A program made the position numbers and the translations under genes. Shown one piece after another: positions 19,759-29,917 of a DNA stretch of 64,000 nt (position 1 is the stretch's first letter; each line of letters begins with the position of its first letter). The notes below the pieces were generated by a model. That model saw only the letters and a program-made list of their open reading frames with translations, was not told the origin of the DNA and did not search any database. Location of the stretch: NCBI RefSeq assembly GCF_001639285.1, contig NZ_LWMW01000147.1, positions 1-64,000 on the forward strand, given 5' to 3'. Origin of the DNA: Methanobrevibacter cuticularis. Lineage in GTDB: Archaea > Methanobacteriota > Methanobacteria > Methanobacteriales > Methanobacteriaceae.

Positions 19759-20610
19759 TCACGCTTCTGGCAACTTTACCTTGATTCCACCTGTTTTTTT
19801 AGCGAAGAAGTTATATAATGCAGAACTTACAGCTCCCCATATAAGTCCAATAATAAATCCTCCAACAACCAATATTGCAATTAGAGATAATGCTGCAGGA
19901 AGACTACCAGATAATACGCTAATTATTAAACCAGTAATTAGGCCAAATATTAATGACATGATTCCTGCTATGATACCAGCATTCAATGGTGTAAATGAGT
20001 TTATTGTAGTCATTTCTCCATTTGAGGATAAATCAACTTTTAAACCACCAATTCGTGGAATAACAACATTAAATACGGCGCTACCAACTAAAGTAAATAC
20101 AAATGCCCCTAAAACCACATAAACAATCATTAAAGGATTATATATGGTTAACAATAGCTGATATAATATGAATCCAATAGCTTGAGTTGAAGCTTGAGAA
20201 ATCAATAATTGTATCAGTTGAATTACTATGGCAGGAGTTCCTATTACAATTATAGGGTATACAATTATTGCTAGAATTAGTGCTATTACTGCAGCAATAA
20301 AAGAAAATGGGACTATGGAAATTTTTGTAACTTTTTTCATCTCTATGATTTCAAATTCCACATCTCTTAGTTTAGTTATAAAATAATTATACAAGCATGA
20401 AATACCAAAGTATTTTGGAATACTAATGACCAATACACCGAAAATAATTCCAAGTGCTATCATAATTAAACTAGGATTAAATCCTCCAAAAATGCTCATG
20501 CTCGCTAAAAAAATTATAGCTATAATAATGGCCCAAATAAAATTTATAGAAGTGCCTATGATTGTTATTGAAGATAAATCAATAGATTTCAATTTTTTCA
20601 TATCTGTCAT
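19759..20610 (-). CDS. Hypothetical integral membrane protein with duplicated halves
   Basis: A 283-residue membrane protein with about six to seven hydrophobic helices. Two related segments, PRIGGLKVDL in the middle and KKTGGIKVKLPE at the end, suggest an internal duplication in which each half has paired helices followed by a short basic strand. The family appears in archaea without a known function; no catalytic motif is seen. The start at 20610 (MTDMKKLK) has AGGTGA six bases upstream. It stands alone, convergent to copA. Confidence 0.6.
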   Translation of the reverse strand: MTDMKKLKSIDLSSITIIGTSINFIWAIIIAIIFLASMSIFGGFNPSLIMIALGIIFGVLVISIPKYFGISCLYNYFITKLRDVEFEIIEMKKVTKISIVPFSFIAAVIALILAIIVYPIIVIGTPAIVIQLIQLLISQASTQAIGFILYQLLLTIYNPLMIVYVVLGAFVFTLVGSAVFNVVIPRIGGLKVDLSSNGEMTTINSFTPLNAGIIAGIMSLIFGLITGLIISVLSGSLPAALSLIAILVVGGFIIGLIWGAVSSALYNFFAKKTGGIKVKLPEA

Positions 20611-21090
20611 ATAATTTCACCTACTTATTTTAAGTATTCATCAATAAGTTTGTTCTCATTAATACATTTTTTCTTTATGTATTGCTTTTCATTTCATATA
20701 AGTTTAAGAATAGCTAGGATTTTTTTTATAGTATTGTTTCTTAGTTTATATGAATTTTAATCATAGTATATTACCAAAGGTTTGCTACAGATGATTTATT
20801 TTTGAATAAAATTTAACTATTTATCATCATTCTTTAAATTTGAATTAAAGCATTTTTAAAAGTTTTGTAAAATCATGAAAATAATTATTATTAATGATCT
20901 TTAAGAGGTTATACTTAAAAATAAATAATATTAAGAGTTTAATTTATTTCAAAATTTAAGAATTTTTCCAGAAATACTACATGGGAAATGGATAAATAAT
21001 TTTTCACTTCCTAAATGATACTATTAGAAGATAAATTTGTTATTAAAGATAGATAGCTATAATTTCAAGTGATATTATTTTATTAATCCA
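20611..21090. other. Intergenic region
   Basis: AT-rich; no gene, strong hairpin or repeat recognised. It holds the promoter of the membrane protein gene on the minus strand and the 3' flank of purB. Confidence 0.5.
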
Positions 21091-22440
21091 TTAAAACCAG
21101 GTTTTGGATGATTCTAGAATTTCATTGATTATTTCTTTGGAAGAACCAATATAAGTATGTGGATCCATTATTTCTTCTACATCAGCAGGAGATAGATATG
21201 GTGCTATTTCATCCCTAGTTAATATTATATCAGAAAGTAATTCTTGATTTTTATTAGCTTTTATTGCACATTCTCTAACTAATGCATAAGCAGTTTGACG
21301 ACCCATACCTTTTCTAGTAAGTTCAGCCATCAATCTTTCAGCCATTATTAATCCATTGGTCATGTTAAGATTTCTCTCAATGTTTTCATCATAGAAAACA
21401 AGGTTACTCATTAATTTTATTGTTAGATTGAGTATGTAATCAGTTAAGATACAAGCTTCTGGGAATATAATTCTTTCACAAGAAGAATTTGTAAGATCTC
21501 TTTCATGCCAAAGAGGATTATTTTCCATGGCCGCAACAACATATGACCTAACTACTCTTGCAACACCACAAATTCTTTCTGCAGTGATGGGATTCATTTT
21601 ATGAGGCATTGTACTACTTCCCACTTGTTTTTCAGGATCAAAGTATTCCCCAACCTCCATTATTTCAGTTCTTTGGAGATTTCTAATTTCAAGAGCTATT
21701 TTATCAAGCGTGGTAGCTATATTCGCCATTACCATCATGAATTCAGCATGATTATCTCTTTGAAGGACTTGATTAGTTATTGTAGCTGGAGGAAGATTTA
21801 GTATTTCTCCTACTTTTTTATGAACATCCCATCCAATTTCTCCAAGAGCTGCAGTTGTTCCAACAGCACCATCCATCATAGCTACACATAAATTTTTTTG
21901 AGCTGATTCTAATCTATCAAATTGTCTATGGAGTTCATCTGCCCATAGTGCAAATTTCATTCCATAAGTGGTTGGCAGAGCATGCTGTCCATGTGTACGC
22001 CCAATGCAAACTTTTTCTTTATTTTCAGCTGCTAATTTTAAAATTAATTCACTAAGACTTTTTGTTTTTTCTTTAAGAACATCTATAGATTCTGTAAACA
22101 ATAGTGACTGGGAAGAATCTACTATGTCATTAGAAGTAGCTCCGAAATGAACATATTCCCCTGAATCTCCTTCACATTGTTCAGCTAGTCCTTTAAGAAC
22201 AGCTGCTATATCATGGTTAGTTTGCCTTTCTATTTCATTCACTCGATCCAATGTTACATACTTAGTATTAGCTTTTTTTGCTATTTCATCAGCATCTTTC
22301 TGTGGAATAATTCCGAAAAAAGCTTCTGCTTGAGACAATGCAGATTCAACATCTAACATTTTCTGTAATTTGTTCTCTGATTCCCATATATTTTTCATTT
22401 CTGGAGTTCCATATCTAAATTCAATTGGGTGAATAGCCAT
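21091..22440 (-). CDS. purB: Adenylosuccinate lyase
   Basis: Catalyses two purine steps: SAICAR to AICAR, and adenylosuccinate to AMP plus fumarate. The 449 residues match the family length. The fumarase-superfamily signature GSSTMPHKMNP lies at residues 274-284, with the catalytic Ser on the mobile loop. RTHGQHA is at 148-154 and FGATSNDIVDS at about 99-109. The start MAIHPIEFRYG is typical for archaeal PurB, and GGAG lies upstream. Monocistronic; the 5' flank carries a five-copy 53-bp tandem repeat. Confidence 0.95.
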   Translation of the reverse strand: MAIHPIEFRYGTPEMKNIWESENKLQKMLDVESALSQAEAFFGIIPQKDADEIAKKANTKYVTLDRVNEIERQTNHDIAAVLKGLAEQCEGDSGEYVHFGATSNDIVDSSQSLLFTESIDVLKEKTKSLSELILKLAAENKEKVCIGRTHGQHALPTTYGMKFALWADELHRQFDRLESAQKNLCVAMMDGAVGTTAALGEIGWDVHKKVGEILNLPPATITNQVLQRDNHAEFMMVMANIATTLDKIALEIRNLQRTEIMEVGEYFDPEKQVGSSTMPHKMNPITAERICGVARVVRSYVVAAMENNPLWHERDLTNSSCERIIFPEACILTDYILNLTIKLMSNLVFYDENIERNLNMTNGLIMAERLMAELTRKGMGRQTAYALVRECAIKANKNQELLSDIILTRDEIAPYLSPADVEEIMDPHTYIGSSKEIINEILESSKTWF

Positions 22441-22518
22441 TTTTAATGCTCCTTTATTTTTTTGATAAATTTTAAGTGATTGTTACTAATTTTATTAATT
22501 ATTCAATATTCATTTATT

Positions 22519-22783
22519 CAGTTATCTAATTATTAATTAAGTTTATTTATCTTCTTCAGTATTCAATTATTCAGTTATCTAATTATTAATTAAGTTTATT
22601 TATCTTCTTCAGTATTCATTTATTCAGTTATCTAATTATTAATTAAGTTTATTTATCTTCTTCAGTATTCAATTATTCAGTTATCTAATTATTAATTAAG
22701 TTTATTTATCTTCTTCAGTATTCAATTATTCAGTTATCTAATTATTAATTAAGTTTATTTATCTTCTTCAATATTCAATTATA
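22519..22783 (-). repeat. 53-bp tandem repeat upstream of purB
   Basis: Five copies with period 53 (CAGTTATC occurs at 22519, 22572, 22625, 22678 and 22731). The array begins about 80 bp from the purB start, so it lies in the likely promoter/leader zone of that gene. Confidence 0.95.
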
Positions 22784-22789
22784 TTACTT

Positions 22790-23451
22790 AATTATTTTAT
22801 TGAATATTATAATTATTATTTTGTTTTTATATAAATAGAATTATATCAAGGAATCTAAAATAAATTTAATTAAAAATAATTTTAATCAATAATCAAATAG
22901 TTTTAATTAATAAATTAAATAGCTTTAATCAATAATCAATAGCTTTAATTAATAAATTAAAATAACTTTAAGAAATGATTTCATACCAGATATCATTGAT
23001 AGGTTTATTTTTATTTATAAAAGTATTTTTTGTATATTGAATAAGATTATATGAAAATAGGATTTATTATTATGTTGTAGTTTTAGTTTTTATTCTTCAT
23101 AATATTCATCATATTTTGTGATTATTCTTTAGAATTATATTTTATCTTTTATTTCTAAAAATAGGCTTAATAATTAAATATTTACTTATTTAACTATTTA
23201 ATTTGTTTGGTATTAACTATATTTGGCCATTTTTTGAATTTCCATTTGAATTTCTCAAAACATTTATATATCATGCAGTACATTTTCTACCTATGTAATA
23301 AATAGATTACAAAATTCATATATTTTTTACATCACAAGAAAAATGCTAAAAAAATGGAATTTTGAAAATCGTAGATTATTTTAGGAAAAAATTTCAAATA
23401 ATTAATAGATGAAAAAATTTTATAAAATTATAAAATAATGGAGATCATGAT
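22790..23451. other. AT-rich intergenic region
   Basis: No gene seen. Imperfect repeats of AATAGTTTTAATTAATAAA-like sequence occur at 22880-22970. A TATA-like TTTATATA at about 23264 may drive the DUF368 gene. Confidence 0.5.
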
Positions 23452-24333
23452 ATGAAAATCAATTTTATGGAATCATTTTTAATTTTTATTCGAGGCCTAT
23501 TTATGGGATCTGCAGATATAATACCCGGTGTCTCAGGTGGAACAATAGCTTTAATCACGGGAATTTATGAAAGATTGGTACACAGCATTGGAAAAATTAA
23601 TTTTACTTTTATTAAACCATTGCTAAAAGGGAATTTTTCAGAGTTTAAAATGAAGCTATTAGAAGAAATAGATTTTGGATTGTTCATTCCTCTATTTTTA
23701 GGAATAGGTATAGCTATGATAAGTTTTGCTCGTTTGATTGAATATGCAATGAATTACTATCCTGCATACACTTTTGCATTCTTTTTAGGTCTTATATTAG
23801 CTTCTGCATATGTATTGTATGCTCATTTAGAGAAATTTTCAATTAAATTAATCATAGTTTCTATAGTTGGATTTATTCTAGCTTTTATTTTTGTTGGATT
23901 AAATCCAATATCTGCAACTCATACATTACCTATTCTTTTTTTCTCAGGTATGATAGCTATTTGTGCGATGATATTACCTGGAATTTCAGGAGCCTTTGTA
24001 TTACTACTCTTAGGCCAATATAAATATATGTTAAATGCTTTAAATACCATGAATTTCACTGAAATCATTGTTTTTATATTGGGTGCTGTGATAGGTATCT
24101 TAGGTTTTTCTAAAATATTAGATTATTTCTTACAAAAACATGAACAAATAACTATAACTTTCTTAATTGGAGTGATGCTTGGAACATTGAGGCTTCCTTA
24201 TGATAATATTGTAAATAATTTAAGGGTTGGGTCATTTGGAATTCCTTTTGAGATTATTTGCATATTGTTTGTATTGCTGGGATTTATTTTAATAGTGATT
24301 TTAGAGAAAAAATTTAAATTTGTTAAAGATTGA
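23452..24333 (+). CDS. DUF368 membrane protein, PopT-like polyprenyl-phosphate transporter
   Basis: A 293-residue polytopic membrane protein of the DUF368 family. The signature GLFMGSADIIPGVSGGTIAL lies near the N-terminus and is repeated in inverted-half form as ILPGISGAFVLLLLGQY. In bacteria DUF368 proteins (PopT) recycle undecaprenyl phosphate across the membrane. In an archaeon the likely substrate is another polyprenyl or dolichyl phosphate used for wall or glycan assembly; this is inference. A PAP2 phosphatase pseudogene follows directly, which fits a lipid-carrier recycling role. GGAGATCATGAT precedes the ATG at 23452. Confidence 0.85.
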   Translation: MKINFMESFLIFIRGLFMGSADIIPGVSGGTIALITGIYERLVHSIGKINFTFIKPLLKGNFSEFKMKLLEEIDFGLFIPLFLGIGIAMISFARLIEYAMNYYPAYTFAFFLGLILASAYVLYAHLEKFSIKLIIVSIVGFILAFIFVGLNPISATHTLPILFFSGMIAICAMILPGISGAFVLLLLGQYKYMLNALNTMNFTEIIVFILGAVIGILGFSKILDYFLQKHEQITITFLIGVMLGTLRLPYDNIVNNLRVGSFGIPFEIICILFVLLGFILIVILEKKFKFVKD

Positions 24334-24356
24334 ATAAATGGAGTAGTCAAATAGAG

Positions 24357-24944
24357 ATGTCTTTTTGTACTTTATTAGTGGAACTTAACATTGATTTGTT
24401 TTATTTCATTAATATACAACTTCAAAATACTTTTTTAATTTTTTACTATCTATATTCACTGAATTAGAAAGTTTACCTTTTTTACTAGGGGGTATGTTTT
24501 GTTATGCCTGGCAATGATTTATTTACAAAAGATAGAAAATTAAAGAAATTAGCTATTTTAGGACCTAGCAGCTTTATTATTTTCAGTCATTGTAGCTTAT
24601 TTCTTAAAAATTGGGGTGAAGGATCTAAGACCCTTATGTCATTGACAAATGTCCATCTTTTGGTAAGTGAAAGTGATCTTAATTCATTTCCTTCAGGACA
24701 CACCTCTAATCCTTTTGCACTAGCTATTGGCATGGGTCTAAATTGGGAAATTAAAATTAAAGATCATTCAACAATATTAATTTGGGTTTTAATTCTAATT
24801 GCTTGTATAATCGGATTTTCAAGAGTTTATATAGGAGTTCACTATCCTTCAGATGTTATTGTAGGAGCAAGAATTGGAATAACTGGAGGACTAATAGCTA
24901 CAATACTAGGAAATAGCTATTTAAAAGATTACGTAATTAGTTAA
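24357..24944 (+). pseudogene. Frameshifted PAP2 superfamily phosphatase
   Basis: The pieces of one PAP2 phosphatase lie in different frames. 24357 onward reads MSFCTLLVELNIDLFYFI. A second frame gives TELESLPFLLGGMFCYAW up to a stop. A third, from about 24562, gives SVIVAYFLKIGVKDLRP, which holds the first phosphatase motif K-x6-RP (24607-24633). A fourth gives SFPSGHTS and SRVYIGVHYPSD, the second and third motifs, through to 24944. At least three frameshifts separate them. The longest open stretch (24504-24944) lacks the first motif and is unlikely to be active. Intact relatives dephosphorylate polyprenyl diphosphates. It follows DUF368 by 23 bp. Confidence 0.85.
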
Positions 24945-25010
24945 AATTAATAAATGATTGCTATCCTCCTTTAAATAAAAAATAATATATTATACTAATA
25001 AGTAATATTT

Positions 25011-25145
25011 ATAGTCATTATTGAAAAATTTATCATTTTATAAAATTATAATATTCAATTTCTTATCTTTAAATTCAATTTAAACAATTTTTAAGAGAAA
25101 TAAAAATATTAATAATTTACAAACATTACCATCATTACTATAATA
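25011..25145 (+). repeat. 135-bp dispersed non-coding repeat, copy 2
   Basis: Same element as 18798-18932 with five mismatches. It ends 30 bp before the ATG of the small HTH regulator, so it may form that gene's promoter or leader. Confidence 0.9.
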
Positions 25146-25174
25146 ATCTAAACATATTTAGGCTGTTTAATTGA

Positions 25175-25369
25175 ATGAAAACCAGAATAAAATACCTTCG
25201 ATTTGAATTAGAAATGACTCAGGAAGATTTGGCTAAAAAATCGAATGTTAGTAGACAAACAATCAGTGCTCTCGAGAATGGCAAATATAATCCTTCATTA
25301 GCTTTAGCACACAAAATTACTAAGATATTAGAGTGTCAAAACATTGAAGATGTTTTCATATTAGAATAA
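25175..25369 (+). CDS. Small HTH (Xre/Cro-type) transcriptional regulator
   Basis: A 64-residue protein that is almost only a helix-turn-helix: [20 protein letters not shown] is the HTH core, then [15 protein letters not shown]. This size and sequence match the YgzD/Xre-like mini-regulators common in bacteria and archaea, which usually control an adjacent membrane protein gene. No such partner is downstream here. The 135-bp dispersed repeat lies directly upstream and may supply its control region. Confidence 0.85.
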   Translation: MKTRIKYLRFELEMTQEDLAKKSNVSRQTISALENGKYNPSLALAHKITKILECQNIEDVFILE

Positions 25370-26339
25370 ATATAAATTTATTGAAAATAGATAATAAAAA
25401 CTATTATAGCGAATATTTAAAGTAGGTAGTATTAATCATCTCTATAATCAATCTTGTTTTTTTTACTATCTAAAAACATATCACACATACTCCAAGAAAA
25501 CCTTGATTTAAAAATTAATAGCTATTAAAAATTAATAGCTATTTTTCTATATGATAATCTTTGTATGATAATCTTAATAAACTTATTAAAGATGAAAGCT
25601 ATCTCATGTCCTATATTTTTGATAAAATTATCATACATATTTACTATTATTTTTTTTCAACATGTGTATTCTATCAATAATTTTTTTATAATATAAGACC
25701 ACCCAAAAATATATTTTTTAAGAAAAAACTTCTTTATTTCTTAATTGGAGCATTTTAATGAATCTATTATTTATAAATTTAGAATTTTGACCACCCTCAA
25801 TATTATTAAAAAATCTGCTATTTAAAGTACTAAAAGTTTCAAATAAAGTAGTTAAAAACGATAGTTTTAGGGAAGGATCATAAATTATTTTTCTATAGAA
25901 TAGCTATTTTTCAATAAATTCCTACATTAATTTTATAGATTACTTATCTAAACTTTTTAAGAATAGTAACCAAATAAGCTTTATTGGGAATGAAAGATAT
26001 TATTAAAAATCAGAATAATGGTCAGCATGGTCATGAAATCAACCATAATATTTATATAGTAAGTAATTAAAATTTTAATTATATTTTACATTTATTATAG
26101 AGTTAGTATTAGGTATAATTCTAGTAAATATCCTTAATCTTAGAAGGTATTTGCCATAATCTAACTACGATTTATAATCATTATACTAGTGTTACTAATT
26201 ATTATACTCCTATACTAATTTTACATGGTCTAATTGATAATTATAATCATGATAATAATTATGATAAAATTATGACTATAATAATCATAATAATTTGATT
26301 TATTATTTGGAAATTTGATTTATTATTTGGAGTTTTCAC
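25370..26339. other. 970-bp intergenic region
   Basis: No gene seen on either strand. The palindromic word ATAGCTAT recurs (about 25520, 25535, 25905). GACCACCC occurs twice in direct orientation (about 25699 and 25790). TATA-like TTTATATA occurs at about 26051. Confidence 0.5.
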
Positions 26340-27416
26340 ATGGGAATAAAGAATAAATTTTTGGGAATAGCTATTTTAATGTCATTGCTATTAATTATTG
26401 GTTCTATTTCAGTAATCTCTTCAGATTTCAGTTATGCGACATCAAATAGCGATTTTTCAAATGAAGTTATAAGATTGGTTAATATAGAACGGGCAAAATT
26501 AGGATTGGATCCTTTAGAATTAAATGTTAATCTTCAAGGTCCTGCAGACATTAGAGTAAGTGAAATAATAAGAAACTTTAGTCATACTAGACCTGATGGA
26601 AGTTCATGGGAAACAGTTTCTCCAGAAGTTTATGGAGAAAACTTAGCACGAGGTCAAACTACTCCTAAGGAAGTTGTGGATGATTGGATGGCTTCACCAG
26701 GTCATAGGAAGAATATTTTAGATCCTGAGTTTAATAGTATCGCTGTTTCTTGTACTAATGTTCTAAGTGAGAATGGATCCCAATCAACTCAGGTTTTTTA
26801 TTGGGTGCAGTTATTTGGTGTTAGTGCAAGTGATAAAATATATATGCCTGAACCTATATTCACTTTTAAAGGATCTTCTATTAGTTCAAATTCAATTGTT
26901 TTAAAATGGCAAAAATCTTCAGATTATATAACTGGTTATAAGATATATCGGTATGATGAGAAAATTCGTGGATATAATCTTTTAAAAACAATTACTAAAA
27001 ATACTATCCTTTCTTTTACTGATAAGAAATTATCTAGTGCAACTTCTTATAAATATAAAATTATAGCTTATAAGACACTCAACAATAAAGTTTACAATAG
27101 TAATTCCAGTCAGATTTTAAAAGTGACTACAAAGCCATTGAAAACTTCTTTATCTTTGTCACCTTCCAAGAAAAAAATCTTACTTAGGTGGAAAAAGATT
27201 CCTAGAGTTTCTGGATATCAAATTTATAGGCATACTAGTAAAAATGGTAAATACAAGCTTTTAAAGAATATCAAAAAAGCATCTATAGTAAAATATACAA
27301 ATACCAATTTAATCAAAAATAAAAAGTACTTCTATAAAGTTAGATCATATAAAATAGTTGATGATAAGAAGATTTATAGTGACTTTAGTGTAATTAAATA
27401 TAATAAACCACGTTAA
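26340..27416 (+). CDS. Secreted CAP-domain protein with fibronectin-like domains
   Basis: A 358-residue secreted protein. An N-terminal hydrophobic signal (LGIAILMSLLLIIGSISV) is followed by a CAP/SCP domain (about residues 40-165) with FSHTRPDGSSW, YGENLARG and DDWMASPGHRKNIL, the usual CAP motifs and His residues. Two fibronectin type III-like domains follow: GYKIYRYDEKIRGYNLL and, in the second, GYQIYRHTSKNGKYKLL. The architecture is common in gut Firmicutes, so horizontal acquisition is plausible. The role is unknown and may involve surface or host interaction. GGAG lies seven bases before the ATG. Confidence 0.9.
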   Translation: MGIKNKFLGIAILMSLLLIIGSISVISSDFSYATSNSDFSNEVIRLVNIERAKLGLDPLELNVNLQGPADIRVSEIIRNFSHTRPDGSSWETVSPEVYGENLARGQTTPKEVVDDWMASPGHRKNILDPEFNSIAVSCTNVLSENGSQSTQVFYWVQLFGVSASDKIYMPEPIFTFKGSSISSNSIVLKWQKSSDYITGYKIYRYDEKIRGYNLLKTITKNTILSFTDKKLSSATSYKYKIIAYKTLNNKVYNSNSSQILKVTTKPLKTSLSLSPSKKKILLRWKKIPRVSGYQIYRHTSKNGKYKLLKNIKKASIVKYTNTNLIKNKKYFYKVRSYKIVDDKKIYSDFSVIKYNKPR

Positions 27417-27761
27417 ATATAATTATAATTATATTATTTGGTTGCCTACTGTTGTTAATTCATTAAATCTTTAATCAGAAGTATTATTTTTAATCTTTAT
27501 TTTTCTCTAGATATTTATTTTTCTCTAGATTTTTATTTAAATTATTTTTCCGTTTATATTGAATATTTTAAAAATATTTAATTTTTTACATTATTTTCCT
27601 GTTTATATTGAATATTTTAAAAATACTAGCTGAAGCTTTTGATGAATTAGAAATGATACATTTATCACTCATTAATTACTAAACTCTTTATATATTCTAT
27701 TGGTCAGACTAATATCAAATATAGGTTTATAATGAGTTATTGATCAATTAATCTAATTGAA
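27417..27761. other. Intergenic region
   Basis: AT-rich. A segment of about 30 bp (TTTATATTGAATATTTTAAA core) is duplicated at about 27553 and 27603. No gene seen. Confidence 0.5.
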
Positions 27762-28031
27762 ATGAAGATTATTATGATAGAAAAAGAAGAATTAATAGCT
27801 ATTTTTCTTAATATAGCAGAGCAAGAGATGGAAAATGGGATTATTCCCGAAATTGTAAAAGAAGATGGATGTATATCTTATTCTTTTAAAGAAATGCATT
27901 TTATATTTATTAATAATGTAACATTATCTTTTAATAAGCTAATAATAGATGAAGATAATGTTAGATTTTATATTGATGATCTTGCTGTTAGTGCAATAGC
28001 TATTGATAATGTTGATATAATAGCTAATTAG
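27762..28031 (+). CDS. Hypothetical small acidic protein (89 aa)
   Basis: Not recognised. A small acidic soluble protein with alternating strand-like segments (SYSFKEMHFIFINNVTL, NVRFYIDDLAVSAIAI) and no cysteine pair or membrane helix. Start at 27762, or at 27774 (MIEKEE). It is isolated between the CAP protein and the antiporter. Coding is plausible because the composition is protein-like, but it is unsupported by family resemblance. Confidence 0.5.
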   Translation: MKIIMIEKEELIAIFLNIAEQEMENGIIPEIVKEDGCISYSFKEMHFIFINNVTLSFNKLIIDEDNVRFYIDDLAVSAIAIDNVDIIAN

Positions 28032-28402
28032 AAAAAATAGTTTCTTTTGAATTTCTTATTAATTATTTTATTCCATTAGTTTAATTTTTATAATCCTATA
28101 ATTGAGTTCTATCTAGTTTTATTAATTATTTTCATTAATCTATAATATAGTGATGGATATTGACTTTGAAAATAATAATTTAGTATAGATACCTAGAATA
28201 TATTTAATAGATAATAACTATATAAATAAATTATCTAAAATATATATTTTTAATATTTCCAATTTTAATTGTTTGGTCTATATTATATAATAAAAAAGGT
28301 GTGTAATAGCATTAAATCTATTATATAACCCATTTTATAAGATTATTTTTATTTCATGATTTTATTGTTAAGGGATACCTTTATATTAAATTGTAAATAA
28401 AA

Positions 28403-28555
28403 ATTAATTTATAAGAATTTTTATAAATAAGTAAAAAAATAAGTATAAGAATTTTTATAAATAAGTAAAAAATAAGTATAAGAATTTTTATAAATAAGTA
28501 AAAAAAATAAGTATAAGAATTTTTATAAATAAGTAAAAAATAAGTAAAAAATATT
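28403..28555 (+). repeat. 34-36-bp tandem repeat with variable A-runs
   Basis: Four copies of a unit containing AAGAATTTTTATAAATAAGT, differing in the length of an internal A-run (six to eight). The rest of 28032-28661 is AT-rich with no gene seen. Confidence 0.85.
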
Positions 28556-28661
28556 TTTTAAGAGTTGTAAATAATTTTAATATTTTAAAAAAAAGTTAAA
28601 AAGTATAAATAAAATCAAGAATTGTGATATATTTAAGAGTTATAGGTAAAGTAGGATACAA

Positions 28662-28730
28662 ATGAAGATCAAAAAATCCATGACAGCGATTAATCAATGT
28701 GAACAAGATTCATCAAGGATTCAACAATGA
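28662..28730 (+). CDS. 22-codon leader ORF coupled to the antiporter gene
   Basis: ATG at 28662 opens MKIKKSMTAINQCEQDSSRI and two Gln, then stops at TGA 28728-28730. That stop overlaps the antiporter ATG at 28727 (ATGA). Such an overlap suggests translational coupling. It could be a leader peptide or the remnant of an upstream gene. Confidence 0.4.
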   Translation: MKIKKSMTAINQCEQDSSRIQQ

Positions 28731-29917
28731 TACCTATAGAAGTTTTGTTATTTGGATTGGGACTTTTACTTATTGCAAGTATTCTATTAAGCAAATTATC
28801 TACTGTTATTGGAATTCCTACTCTAATAGTGTTTTTAATTATTGGAATGTTATTGGGTTCAGATGGCATTATAGGAATTTATTTTGATAATTATTTATTT
28901 GTTCAGTATATTAGTATATTTGCTCTAATTATAATAATGTTTTCAGGTGGTTTAGACACTGAATTTAAAAGAATTAAGCCAATAGCGAAAATTGGTGTTT
29001 CACTTTCAACATTTGGTGTTTTATTAACTGCAGTAGTCACAGGTTTATTTATTCATTTTATTATAGGAATTGATTTGATTGTTTCTCTTCTTATAGGTTC
29101 TATTATATCATCTACTGATGTTGCAGCTGTATTCTCAATATTTCGCCCATTTAATCTAAAATTAAAAAATAATTTGGATAATTTGCTTGAATTTGAAAGT
29201 GCAACTAACGATCCAATGGCTTATGTTTTAACAGTAAGTTTTATTTACTTGGTAATTCATCCTACCACTTCAATTTGGGGAATAATTTTCTTATTGATTC
29301 AATCAATGGTAATAGGTACTATTGTTGGATACTTATCAGGGAAACTATCTGTAAAATTGGTTAACTCTATCAATTTAACCACAAAAGGATTATACCCTGT
29401 TTTACTTATAGGAGTAGCAGTTTTAACTTTTGCATCTGCAGAATTGATTGGAGGTAATGGTTTCTTAGCGGTATATATTGGATCATTACTTATTGGAAAT
29501 AGTGCATTAGTAAGTAAGAGGGCCCAAATAAACTTTTTCGATGGTTTGGCATGGTTAATGCAGATAATAATGTTTATAATTCTAGGACTTGTAGTTTTTC
29601 CAAAACAACTACTTCCTACAGCAGGAATTAGCTTGTTAGTATCTTTTGGACTAATTTTAATTGCAAGACCATTATCTGTTTTCTTATGCTTGATTCCATC
29701 TAAATTTAATCTAAAAGAGAAGTTTTTCGTTTCTTGGACAGGTATTAAAGGAGCAGTACCTATTGTATTTGCAACATATCCTCTAGTTGCAGATATTCCT
29801 CAGGCAGGGATAATTTTTAATATAGTTTTCTTTGTTACCATCATATCTGTTCTTTTACAAGGATCAACTATCAAGTTCTTAGCTAAAAAACTTAAATTAG
29901 TGGAATCTATGGATTAA
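28727..29917 (+). CDS. Cation/proton antiporter (NhaP2/CvrA-like, CPA1 family)
   Basis: A 396-residue membrane protein with about 12-13 helices. It exchanges Na+ or K+ for protons across the cell membrane. Diagnostic segments are GGLDTEFK, SSTDVAAVFS and ESATNDPMAYVL; the Asp residues in the last two belong to the ion-binding core, and the Asn-Asp pair is typical of electroneutral CPA1-type exchangers. The NhaP2-like N-terminus is followed by no C-terminal TrkA or cyclic-nucleotide domain, so it is a short form. The ion is not assigned. Its ATG overlaps the stop of a 22-codon leader. Confidence 0.9.
   Translation: MIPIEVLLFGLGLLLIASILLSKLSTVIGIPTLIVFLIIGMLLGSDGIIGIYFDNYLFVQYISIFALIIIMFSGGLDTEFKRIKPIAKIGVSLSTFGVLLTAVVTGLFIHFIIGIDLIVSLLIGSIISSTDVAAVFSIFRPFNLKLKNNLDNLLEFESATNDPMAYVLTVSFIYLVIHPTTSIWGIIFLLIQSMVIGTIVGYLSGKLSVKLVNSINLTTKGLYPVLLIGVAVLTFASAELIGGNGFLAVYIGSLLIGNSALVSKRAQINFFDGLAWLMQIIMFIILGLVVFPKQLLPTAGISLLVSFGLILIARPLSVFLCLIPSKFNLKEKFFVSWTGIKGAVPIVFATYPLVADIPQAGIIFNIVFFVTIISVLLQGSTIKFLAKKLKLVESMD

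Noticed and set aside
24504-24944. Intact 146-aa PAP2 phosphatase
   Set aside because: The first catalytic motif is in another frame upstream; this is the tail of a pseudogene.
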